Assembly (NCBI GenBank): GCA_024635655.1
Contig: JAGXIL010000007.1
Location: 62,001-126,000 of the forward strand
From: Gillisia sp.
GTDB lineage: Bacteria; Bacteroidota; Bacteroidia; Flavobacteriales; Flavobacteriaceae
Length of the DNA: 64,000 bases
Reading direction: 5' to 3'
The notes beneath the pieces were generated by a model. The model saw nothing but the letters and a program-made list of their open reading frames with translations, made no database searches and was not told the DNA's origin. The first letter of the stretch is position 1; each line of letters starts with the position of its first letter. A program made the position numbers and the translations under genes. Positions 29,184 through 37,858 of the stretch are shown one piece after another.

Positions 29184-29675
29184 TTAGGAGATTGCTTTAT
29201 TTTTTGTCAGCACCTTGTTCAGGGAATCGATCATTCCCCTTTTTTTCTTTTTACTCAAAAAGGTAATATTGAAGGTGTAGCTGCGAGGGCCTTTTTTACG
29301 GCGACTCGTAATATAAATTTTCAAACTTGCGTATATCCCGTAATCACTAACCTCAAACTTTACGAGCTTTTGTTTCGGAAATTCAGCCCGTTTTACCCGG
29401 TATTCCATAAACTTGGAGAAGAAAACACCATTATTCTTAAAATTCAGGGTTTCCCCATCACTGTCAAATTCGAAGAGTTGCCCTATCCTGTGAAAATAAA
29501 AGCCAAAAAGCAGTAAAAGGATGTTTGGCAGAAAATGACTGAATTTCATTTTAGCTTCTGTATCTGTACTACTCATAATCTCAATATTTACAAAGAGATT
29601 GGTAACAAATGCAGCCACTATTAAAATATAAATTGAAGGAACAATCTTGGTTTCTGAACTGTTGTTGAACCTCAT
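29184..29675 (-). CDS. Membrane protein inserted between parE and parC
   Basis: A 163-residue protein with two hydrophobic helices (about residues 13-30 and 48-65) and a C-terminal domain of about 100 residues rich in Lys and short strands (KFEVSDYGIYASLKIYITSRRKKG). The stop immediately precedes the parC start and only 3 bases separate it from the parE stop, so it is translated with topoisomerase IV. I know no function; it is not a topoisomerase subunit. Confidence 0.75.
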   Translation of the reverse strand: MRFNNSSETKIVPSIYILIVAAFVTNLFVNIEIMSSTDTEAKMKFSHFLPNILLLLFGFYFHRIGQLFEFDSDGETLNFKNNGVFFSKFMEYRVKRAEFPKQKLVKFEVSDYGIYASLKIYITSRRKKGPRSYTFNITFLSKKKKRGMIDSLNKVLTKNKAIS

Positions 29676-29678
29676 AGG

Positions 29679-31532
29679 CTATTCTTCTATTAGATCAAGT
29701 TCAACTTTAAGGTTGTCTATAATAAATTCCTGCCTGTCCGGTGTGTTTTTACCCATATAGAAACTTAAGAGCTCTTCAATAGACATATCTTTGTCCAGCA
29801 TCACCGGGTCCAGCCGAATGTCTTCCCCTATAAAATGCTTAAATTCATCGGGAGAAATTTCACCAAGACCTTTAAACCGGGTGATTTCAGCTTTACCTGT
29901 TAATTTTTCCACAGCCTGCTGCCTTTCAAATTCACTGTAACAGTAAATTGTCTCTTTTTTATTCCGCACCCTGAATAAAGGTGTTTGGAGGATGTATAAA
30001 TGATTTTCCTTAATCAACTCAGGGAAAAACTGAAGAAAGAAGGTAATAAGGAGTAACCGAATGTGCATACCATCCACATCGGCGTCTGTAGCGATCACAA
30101 TATTATTATACCTCAGATCTTCTATAGATTCTTCAATATTTAAAGCTGCCTGTAAAAGGTTAAATTCTTCATTTTCGTAAACGATTTTTTTTGTCAACCC
30201 GTAACTGTTTAAAGGTTTTCCCTTTAAACTAAATACAGCCTGGGTATTTACATCCCTTGATTTCGTAATAGATCCACTTGCAGAGTCCCCTTCGGTTATA
30301 AATAATGTAGATTCGAGATACCGCTCTTTTTTGCTGTCCCCAAGGTGGATCCTGCAATCCCTAAGTTTTTTATTGTGAACACTGGCTTTCTTTGCCCGGT
30401 CTTTTGCAAGTTTTCGTATTCCGGAAAGTTCCTTTCGCTCCCGCTCTGCCTGTAAAATCTTTCGATGAAGTTTTTCAGCCGTTTCCGGATTTTTATGAAG
30501 GAAGTTATCCAGTTGATTTTTGAGAAAATCATTGATGTATGTTCTTACTGTGGGAAGATCACCACCCATATCTGTAGAACCGAGTTTGGTTTTGGTCTGG
30601 CTTTCAAAGACCGGTTCCATAACCTTTATACTAATTGCAGAAACCACCGACTTTCTAATATCGGCCGCCTCATAAGCTTTTCCGTAATATTCCCTTACTG
30701 TTTTTACAAGTGCTTCCCTAAAGGCTAAAAGGTGAGTTCCCCCCTGGGAGGTATTCTGCCCGTTCACAAATGAGTGATATTCTTCGGAATATTGTGTTTT
30801 ACTGTGGGTGATGGCAACTTCTATATCTTCTCCCCGCAGGTGAATGATAGGATATAATTGATCATCTTCAGATATGCTATCTCCTAACAGATCTTCTAAT
30901 CCGTTTTCAGAATAAAACTTTTCTCCGTTAAAGAGAATTGTGAGCCCCGGATTAAGGTACACGTAATTCTTGAGCATTTTTTCAATATACTCATTACGAT
31001 ATCTAAAATTTTTGAAGATGGAATCATCTGGAGTAAAGGATACTTTAGTACCCCGGCGCCTGGATGTTTCGTCCAGTTCTTCCTCATTTACCAGATTTCC
31101 CTGTTCAAATTCAGCAGTTCTTGATTTTCCATCCCGGGTAGATTCAACTCTAAAACTTGAGGAAAGCGCATTTACTGCTTTTGTACCTACTCCGTTTAAC
31201 CCTACCGATTTTTTGAATGCCCGGCTATCGTATTTCCCTCCTGTATTCATTTTGGAAACCACATCAACAACTTTTCCCAGTGGAATTCCACGTCCAAAAT
31301 CCCTGACTATAACCCGTTGATTTTGCACAGAAACTTCAATTGTCTTACCGGCACCCATTACATATTCATCTATACTGTTGTCCAGTACCTCTTTGAGCAG
31401 GATGTAGATCCCATCATCGGCAGTTGAGCCATCGCCTAATTTCCCAATATACATCCCGGGACGCATGCGGATATGCTCCTTCCAATCAAGGGATCGTATA
31501 TTATCTTCGGTATATTTAGTTTCCAGACTCAT
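29679..31532 (-). CDS. parE: DNA topoisomerase IV subunit B
   Basis: A 617-residue ParE, the ATPase half of topoisomerase IV. The GHKL site includes [16 protein letters not shown] and GRGIPLG; the transducer follows; the TOPRIM domain has EGDSASGS and the metal-binding [17 protein letters not shown]. Its length fits ParE rather than the longer GyrB. It heads the operon parE-X-parC-mscL. Confidence 0.95.
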   Translation of the reverse strand: MSLETKYTEDNIRSLDWKEHIRMRPGMYIGKLGDGSTADDGIYILLKEVLDNSIDEYVMGAGKTIEVSVQNQRVIVRDFGRGIPLGKVVDVVSKMNTGGKYDSRAFKKSVGLNGVGTKAVNALSSSFRVESTRDGKSRTAEFEQGNLVNEEELDETSRRRGTKVSFTPDDSIFKNFRYRNEYIEKMLKNYVYLNPGLTILFNGEKFYSENGLEDLLGDSISEDDQLYPIIHLRGEDIEVAITHSKTQYSEEYHSFVNGQNTSQGGTHLLAFREALVKTVREYYGKAYEAADIRKSVVSAISIKVMEPVFESQTKTKLGSTDMGGDLPTVRTYINDFLKNQLDNFLHKNPETAEKLHRKILQAERERKELSGIRKLAKDRAKKASVHNKKLRDCRIHLGDSKKERYLESTLFITEGDSASGSITKSRDVNTQAVFSLKGKPLNSYGLTKKIVYENEEFNLLQAALNIEESIEDLRYNNIVIATDADVDGMHIRLLLITFFLQFFPELIKENHLYILQTPLFRVRNKKETIYCYSEFERQQAVEKLTGKAEITRFKGLGEISPDEFKHFIGEDIRLDPVMLDKDMSIEELLSFYMGKNTPDRQEFIIDNLKVELDLIEE

Positions 31533-31716
31533 AGGGTTTGCATGGTGCAGTTGAGTCGCTAATATAAGGTTTACAACAAAAAGTTAAAACAGTAACGCTG
31601 CAAAGTAATTAACAAAGATTTAAAGATGAATGTTAATAGAATTACCAATTTTTCAGATAAAATCTAAAGCTTATAATAATGGATTGAAACCAGATCAAGA
31701 TCTATACCGCCGGAAA

Positions 31717-32811
31717 TTAAACGTTAAACCTGAAGTGCATTACATCACCATCCTTAACGATGTATTCCTTACCTTCTACCTTCATTTTTCCTGCTTCCTT
31801 AACTTTTGCTTCACTTCCCAGATTTACAAAATCGTCGTAAGCTATTACTTCGGCGCGAATAAAGCCTTTTTCAAAGTCGGTATGAATAACCCCTGCTGCC
31901 TGTGGTGCGCTGGAGCCAATAGGAATTGTCCAGGCTCTCACCTCCTTTACTCCGGCAGTAAAGTAGGTTTGAAGGTTCAATAATTTATATGCAGATCGAA
32001 TAAGCTTTGCCGATCCCGGTTCATCCAGGCCTATATCCTGAAGAAACATTTGTCGCTCTTCGTAATCATCAAGTTCAGTGATATCAGCTTCAGTACCTAC
32101 AGCAAGCATTAAAACTTCAGCATTTTCATCTTTAACTGCTTCCTTCACTCTTTCCACATGGGCATTCCCTTTAGTGGCCGCTTTTTCATCTACATTACAA
32201 ACGTACATTACAGGTTTATCTGTGATCAACTGCAGATTAGTAATGAAATCCTCCCTTTCTTCCGTAGAAAGATCCAAAGCTCTAACCGACTTACCTTCCT
32301 CCAATCCCTTTTTAACTTTGAGTAAAGCTGCCTCTTCTTTTTGCGCATCTTTATTTCCGGTACGGGATGCACGTTTAACCTTTTCAAGTTTTTTATCTAC
32401 TGTCTCAAGATCCTTCAACTGAAGTTCCATATCGATAGTTTCTTTATCCCTCACAGGATCCACAGATCCATCTACATGCACGATATTCTCGTCTTCAAAA
32501 CATCGCAGCACGTGCAAAATTGCATCAGTTTCCCGAATATTACCAAGAAATTGATTTCCCAAACCTTCTCCTTTACTCGCCCCTTTCACCAGGCCTGCAA
32601 TGTCCACGATCTCTACGACTGCCGGTTGCACCCTTTCAGGATTCACAAGGGATTCCAGTTTTTCCAATCGGCTGTCCGGAACATTGACGACACCAATATT
32701 AGGTTCAATAGTACAAAACGGAAAATTGGCGCTTTGAGCTTTGGCATTTGACAGGCAATTAAAAAGGGTTGATTTTCCTACATTAGGTAATCCTACTATT
32801 CCGGCTTTCAT
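31717..32811 (-). CDS. ychF: YchF/OLA1-type GTPase/ATPase
   Basis: A 364-residue P-loop NTPase. It starts MKAGIVGLPNVGKSTLFNCL with the G1 motif, has a coiled-coil insert in the middle (about residues 130-200), and ends with a TGS domain (TYFTAGVKEVRAWTI; KEAGKMKVEGKEYIVKDGD). YchF binds ATP rather than GTP in studied cases and associates with ribosomes and stress responses. I chose the ATG at 32811; a 21-residue upstream extension lacks the motif. It faces the lipoprotein gene across a 464-base intergenic region. Confidence 0.95.
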   Translation of the reverse strand: MKAGIVGLPNVGKSTLFNCLSNAKAQSANFPFCTIEPNIGVVNVPDSRLEKLESLVNPERVQPAVVEIVDIAGLVKGASKGEGLGNQFLGNIRETDAILHVLRCFEDENIVHVDGSVDPVRDKETIDMELQLKDLETVDKKLEKVKRASRTGNKDAQKEEAALLKVKKGLEEGKSVRALDLSTEEREDFITNLQLITDKPVMYVCNVDEKAATKGNAHVERVKEAVKDENAEVLMLAVGTEADITELDDYEERQMFLQDIGLDEPGSAKLIRSAYKLLNLQTYFTAGVKEVRAWTIPIGSSAPQAAGVIHTDFEKGFIRAEVIAYDDFVNLGSEAKVKEAGKMKVEGKEYIVKDGDVMHFRFNV

Positions 32812-33275
32812 ATGGAAATGGTTATTATGTGTTATCATCTCCCTAAATGTACAGGAGACAAAAGGCTCAAACATCTAAGTTATAAGAGAAGATATTTCGA
32901 GCGTAATTGTTTTAAAAAAAATGCTATGTTTTTGCGGCTGCAAATATAGGTTATTAAGTTGGAAATTTAAACAGCGTCAAAAGCTTACCTGCAAAATAAA
33001 GCCAGACCCGTTTCCTTTTTCTTTATAATCTATAAAACACTATTTTTTCCATTCAACCCTATTCCTTCAGTTTTAATAAAATTGTAACGAGCATTTACCA
33101 TGTCTTAACAGACATCACCTTTATCTTTATTCTGAGAACAAAAATTATTGGAAGATAATTTATTACAATTCCCCCGGTTGCCTCCCCACCAAAGTCCCCC
33201 CAATTTATATTTTGTTATTAATAATAACCTCCCTTTAAAATTGATATTAATTTATTAACCACTAAATATAAAACG
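32812..33275. other. 464-base intergenic region between divergent genes
   Basis: AT-rich with a C-rich patch near 33170-33205. It must hold the ychF and lipoprotein promoters. I found no exact TAnnTTTG with a partner, no stable hairpin and no plausible small gene; nothing else is recognised. Confidence 0.5.
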
Positions 33276-33965
33276 ATGAGAAAGCAGATCATTTATTTAC
33301 TAATGGGAGTATTAGGAACCATTGGCTTAAACAGCTGTGGTCCTACCCAGGGCACAAATGACACGAACCGCACTACTCCGGGAACAGAAACCACAACAGG
33401 AACTACAGGTACCACAGGAGATATGTCTGGAACTACCACCGGAACCACCGGAGATCCCACTACGACTAAAACCGGAACTACAGGTGATCGTACTGAAACT
33501 ACAACCGGCAGAACGGATGATATGACGGGTACTACAGGTGATCCTACTATGACGAATAGAACGACAACAAATAATACCCAGGATGATTATAGCACCGGAA
33601 ACATGCAGGATAGGAATGATTTCGAGCTTTCTGAAACTACTGATTACACGTATGGGTCAGATAATTATAGATTCACACCCGACAGTCGCGGAATCAACAT
33701 GGTCAGGATTCAGGATGGCCAGGAGTCTCCGTATGGAACTATGAGAAGTTTTGGGGATGAAGGTTATTTTATGATAACCACAACAGATTATACAACAGGG
33801 GAAGAAGAAGTTTCAGTAGGACGTTTTGATGAAGAAGGGCATTTAACAGTTTACAGGTATGACAGCGATCTGGATGACGTTTCTGAAGAAAATTTTAGAT
33901 CTGCCAATCCACAAAATAATACCACTAACCGGGGTGGAACAATAGATCCGGGTAACAACAATTAA
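33276..33965 (+). CDS. Thr/Gly-rich predicted surface lipoprotein
   Basis: A 229-residue protein. Its signal MRKQIIYLLMGVLGTIGLNSC ends in an LNSC lipobox, so Cys21 is probably lipidated. Residues about 26-105 are a low-complexity stretch of Thr, Gly, Asp and Arg with repeated TTGTTG, GDPT and TTG units, likely an unfolded spacer. The remaining 110 residues have strands (YTYGSDNYRFTPDSRGINMV; GYFMITTTDYTTGEEEVSVG) and a charged tail. No family recognised. A terminator follows, so it is a single-gene unit. Confidence 0.75.
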   Translation: MRKQIIYLLMGVLGTIGLNSCGPTQGTNDTNRTTPGTETTTGTTGTTGDMSGTTTGTTGDPTTTKTGTTGDRTETTTGRTDDMTGTTGDPTMTNRTTTNNTQDDYSTGNMQDRNDFELSETTDYTYGSDNYRFTPDSRGINMVRIQDGQESPYGTMRSFGDEGYFMITTTDYTTGEEEVSVGRFDEEGHLTVYRYDSDLDDVSEENFRSANPQNNTTNRGGTIDPGNNN

Positions 33966-33981
33966 TTTTGCTTATTTTTTT

Positions 33982-34009
33982 AAAAGCGCTCCTTAAAAAG
34001 AGCGCTTTT
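33982..34009 (+). terminator. Terminator of the Thr/Gly-rich lipoprotein gene
   Basis: AAAAGCGCTC (33982-33991) pairs perfectly with GAGCGCTTTT (34000-34009) and is followed by more T residues. Confidence 0.82.
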
Positions 34010-34160
34010 TTTATGAACTCTAAAGGAAGTTTGTTGGAATAATTAGAAATATAATTGTGCAATGTCTATACCTGATATACGTCAGTTTTTGCAAAGATTT
34101 AATCCTTGATAAACCAGACCTTTTTCAATAAGCCTTACTTTTGCATCATAATTTAAATTT

Positions 34161-36254
34161 ATGAACAAAGGAATTTATATTGCCACGCTCGAGTCCAACA
34201 GCGGGAAATCTCTTATCTCTTTAGGCCTTATGCGAACCCTGCTGGGTAAAACGGCAAAAGTGGGTTATTTTAGACCCATCATTGACAATGGCCAACCCGG
34301 GGAAAAGGATAATCATATTGATACCATTCTTAGTTACTTTAATCTGGACATGGCTTATGAAGATGCTTATGCTTATTCAAGGAGTGAAGTGGTGCAGAAA
34401 CGCAATGAAGGCAAAGTTGGGGAGGTAATTGATAACATAATTAGGAAATATAAAAATCTGGAAGAAGAATTTGATATTGTCCTGGTTGAGGGCAGTGACT
34501 TTTCAGGAGAAGGCAATGTATTTGAATTTGATGTGAATGTGCTCATTGCAAAGAATCTTGGAATTCCGGTGATAATTGTAGCCAGCGGCAAAAACAAAAC
34601 TAAGGAGAATTTAATGGGTAGCCTTCAAATGGCTTACCAGGCATTTGTGAATAAAGATTTACGTGTACTGGCAATGGTAAGCAACAAGATTGAAATGCAA
34701 AATCTTGAAATTGCCCATTCCGGAATGAACGCATTTTTACCTGAAGAAGTTGGAAAATTTGCCATTCCCCTTTTAGATATTCTTTCCAATCCCACCCTAA
34801 AGGAGATTATGAACGAACTGAACGGAAAAGTACTTTTCGGGGAGGAATATCTTGATAATCAAACGGGGAATTTTGGTGTAGGCGCCATGCAGCTGCGTAA
34901 TTATTTAAATCATCTAAAGGATGAGAGCCTGGTGATAACTCCGGGTGACAGGGCCGATATCATTCTTGGTGCTTTACAGGCAAACGTCTCAACCAACTAT
35001 CCTAAAATTTCCGGGATCATATTAACAGGGGGCTTAATTCCGGAAGAATCCATCTTAAAACTTATTGATGGATTGTCCCAGATCGTTCCCATAATTTCTG
35101 TAGAAGATGGCACTTTTAGTGTAACCAATAAAATAGGTTCTGTAAAATCAAATATTTATGCAGATAGCATTCAGAAAATAGAAACTTCCATAAGTACATT
35201 TGAGAAATATGTTTCCTTTGACCTTTTACTGGAAAGGCTTATCAATTTTGAACCCAAAGGAATTACCCCCCGAATGTTTCAGTACAGTTTAGTAAAACGG
35301 GCACAGCAGGCTAAAAAGCATATTGTCTTACCTGAAGGGACTGATGACCGTATTTTAATAGCTGCTTCACGCCTTATCGCTATGGACCTGGTTGATATTA
35401 CTCTCTTAGGAGATGAGGAATTAATTAAAGAGAAGATAAGAACGCTTGGAATTGCATTAGATCTTACAAAGATAAATTTGATCAATCCCTCAACTTCTGA
35501 AAATTTTAAAGACTACGCCCAGACTTATTTTGAGCTTAGGAAGCATAAAAATATAAATCTGGATATGGCCAAAGACAGGATGAGTGACGTTTCTTATTAT
35601 GGGACTATGATGATCTACAAAGGCCACGCAGATGGAATGGTGTCCGGTGCCGCTCATACTACTCAGCATACCATTATTCCCGCTTTACAGTTTATAAAAA
35701 CCAAGCCCGGTGTTTCCCTGGTATCTTCAGTGTTTTTCATGTGCCTGGAAGACAGGGTTTCGGTATTTGGGGATTGCGCAATCAATCCTAATCCCACTGC
35801 AGAAGAGCTGGCTGAGATATGTATTTCTTCTGCTGAAAGCAGTATCGCTTTTGGCATAGAGCCAAAAATCGCCATGCTCTCCTACTCTTCCGGAAGTTCC
35901 GGGAAAGGCGAGGATGTTGACAGGGTGCGCCAGGCAACTGAGATAGTTAAAAGAAAACGTCCTGACCTAAAAATTGAAGGTCCTATTCAATATGATGCTG
36001 CGGTAGATCTAAGGGTAGGGAAAAGTAAAATTCCCGACTCTGAGGTTGCAGGACAAGCCAGTGTGCTTATTTTTCCCGATCTTAATACAGGAAACAATAC
36101 CTATAAAGCAGTGCAGCGGGAAACCGGAGCACTTGCAATAGGCCCTATGCTGCAGGGTTTAAATAAACCAGTTAATGACCTTAGCCGCGGATGTACTGTT
36201 GACGATGTATTTAATACCGTAGTATTAACAGCCATTCAGGCTCAGGGAATTTAA
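34161..36254 (+). CDS. pta: Phosphate acetyltransferase
   Basis: A 697-residue long-form Pta, interconverting acetyl-CoA and acetyl phosphate. The N-terminal third has a P-loop-like IATLESNSGKSLISLGLM (a BioD/CobB-like fold), the middle a DRTGG domain, and the C-terminal 330 residues the catalytic acetyltransferase domain with DRILIAASRLIAMDLVDITLLGD and GMVSGAAHTTQHTIIPALQ. An exact -7 match TACTTTTG (34136-34143) lies 17 bases before the start, without a TTG at the expected distance. ackA follows 82 bases on, forming the acetate overflow pathway. Confidence 0.95.
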   Translation: MNKGIYIATLESNSGKSLISLGLMRTLLGKTAKVGYFRPIIDNGQPGEKDNHIDTILSYFNLDMAYEDAYAYSRSEVVQKRNEGKVGEVIDNIIRKYKNLEEEFDIVLVEGSDFSGEGNVFEFDVNVLIAKNLGIPVIIVASGKNKTKENLMGSLQMAYQAFVNKDLRVLAMVSNKIEMQNLEIAHSGMNAFLPEEVGKFAIPLLDILSNPTLKEIMNELNGKVLFGEEYLDNQTGNFGVGAMQLRNYLNHLKDESLVITPGDRADIILGALQANVSTNYPKISGIILTGGLIPEESILKLIDGLSQIVPIISVEDGTFSVTNKIGSVKSNIYADSIQKIETSISTFEKYVSFDLLLERLINFEPKGITPRMFQYSLVKRAQQAKKHIVLPEGTDDRILIAASRLIAMDLVDITLLGDEELIKEKIRTLGIALDLTKINLINPSTSENFKDYAQTYFELRKHKNINLDMAKDRMSDVSYYGTMMIYKGHADGMVSGAAHTTQHTIIPALQFIKTKPGVSLVSSVFFMCLEDRVSVFGDCAINPNPTAEELAEICISSAESSIAFGIEPKIAMLSYSSGSSGKGEDVDRVRQATEIVKRKRPDLKIEGPIQYDAAVDLRVGKSKIPDSEVAGQASVLIFPDLNTGNNTYKAVQRETGALAIGPMLQGLNKPVNDLSRGCTVDDVFNTVVLTAIQAQGI

Positions 36255-36336
36255 TTAGTAGCCTAGCTTTCATTCCCTTTCACATGCTGTACTTCATTGA
36301 AGGGTTAAGAAAAATTATAAAATGAATTTTAAATAC

Positions 36337-37524
36337 ATGAAAAAGATCCTTGTAATTAATTCCGGAAGTTCTTCCTTAAAGTTTCAACTCATCAATATGC
36401 CCGCAGAAGAAGTTTTAGCTTCCGGACTTGTTGAACGTATAGGCCAGGAAATTGGAAAATTGAAATACGTGTCTGAAGGCGAATCTGTTTCTGAAGAAAA
36501 TGAAGTTCCCGATCACTCCTCTGCCTTAAAATGGATTACCTCTATGTTATTAGACACTGAAAAAGGCGTCGTGGAAAATGCTTCAGAAATAGTTGCTATA
36601 GGCCACAGGGTAGTTCATGGCGGGGATAAATTTTCAGAAACTATAATTATAAATGAAAAGGTAAAAACTACTATTAAAGACCTTTATTCCCTCGCTCCCT
36701 TACATAACCCTCCCAATTTAACGGGAATTGAGGTTGCGGAGGAGTTATTTCCTAAAGCAAAACAAGTGGCAGTTTTTGACACTGCATTTCACAGAAGTAT
36801 TCCCGCCAAAGCAAATAGATATGCTATTCCGAATAAATTTTTTGAAGATCACAAGATCCAGGTTTATGGATTTCATGGCACCAGTCATAAATATGTTACC
36901 GAAAAAGCTATAAAATTTTTAGGATCAGGTCCATCAAAGATCATAAGTATACATTTAGGTAACGGCTGCAGTATTACGGCGTTAAAAGATGGAAAGAGTG
37001 TAGATCATTCCCTGGGCTTCGGGCCGGTGAACGGCCTGATTATGGGAACCCGCAGCGGTGATATAGATCAATCTGTGATATTTCACCTTACAAATAATCT
37101 TGGTTACAAAGCCGAAGAAGTAAGTGAAATCCTTCATCATAAAAGCGGAATGCTGGGCTTAACAGGTTTTAGTGATCTTAGGGATATTGAGGCAGCTGCG
37201 GCAAAAGGAAATCGGGAATGCCAAATTGCATTGGAAATGAATGCATACAGGATCAAAAAATATATTGGAGCTTATGCCGCGGCTATGAACGGGCTGGATG
37301 CAATATTATTTACTGCCGGTATTGGTGAGAACAGTAGCCGCATAAGATCAATGGTTTGTGAAGAAATGGAATTCCTTGGAATTCATCTGGATGAAGAAAA
37401 AAATCAAGAACGATCAGGAGATATTAGAACAATCAATACAAGTACATCTCAGGTAAAGGTCCTGGTGATCCCTACTAATGAAGAACTGGAAATTGCTAAA
37501 CAAACCTTTAATCTTATTTCCTAG
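36337..37524 (+). CDS. ackA: Acetate kinase
   Basis: A 395-residue AckA with opening MKKILVINSGSSSLKFQL, the acetate-kinase signatures GHRVVHGG, FDTAFHRSIP and the ATP-binding GFHGTSHKYV and IHLGNGCSIT. It makes ATP from acetyl phosphate, or the reverse. I use the ATG at 36337; an in-frame ATG at 36322 would add MNFKY. It pairs with pta upstream. Confidence 0.95.
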   Translation: MKKILVINSGSSSLKFQLINMPAEEVLASGLVERIGQEIGKLKYVSEGESVSEENEVPDHSSALKWITSMLLDTEKGVVENASEIVAIGHRVVHGGDKFSETIIINEKVKTTIKDLYSLAPLHNPPNLTGIEVAEELFPKAKQVAVFDTAFHRSIPAKANRYAIPNKFFEDHKIQVYGFHGTSHKYVTEKAIKFLGSGPSKIISIHLGNGCSITALKDGKSVDHSLGFGPVNGLIMGTRSGDIDQSVIFHLTNNLGYKAEEVSEILHHKSGMLGLTGFSDLRDIEAAAAKGNRECQIALEMNAYRIKKYIGAYAAAMNGLDAILFTAGIGENSSRIRSMVCEEMEFLGIHLDEEKNQERSGDIRTINTSTSQVKVLVIPTNEELEIAKQTFNLIS

Positions 37525-37858
37525 GATCACCAGATCTCTATTTTGTTAAATCTGTTTTTGAAGAAATAGAATGGTCTATATATTATTACACAATTCCCTC
37601 TTTTCTTACCAAATGCTATTCATTTTGTGATATAATTTCATTTCATCTTGCACAAAACCTAGATTACAGGATAAATAAAGTTTCATTTATTTGTCAACAT
37701 TAGTTTGTTTATAAATAGTTAATTATCTGATTTTCATTGTAATACGATATTTATGTTGTAGACTTATGAAAATTTAAGCATTAGATAGTGCTTTAAAATT
37801 AACTACATTTATCCTTTCCAAAATTAAAAGATTAAACTCAAAAACCACCATTCTCAAA
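37525..37858. other. 334-base intergenic region before the ribonucleotide reductase gene
   Basis: Strongly AT-rich. It should hold the reductase promoter and the end of the ackA message. I looked for a cobalamin riboswitch (a conserved GCCACTG-like box with stems) and saw none; TACATTTA near 37803 is one base off the -7 consensus. No hairpin terminator for ackA is evident. Confidence 0.45.

Noticed and set aside
37525-37858. Cobalamin riboswitch before nrdJ
   Set aside because: No B12-box-like sequence or supporting stems seen; only a covariance search could settle it.
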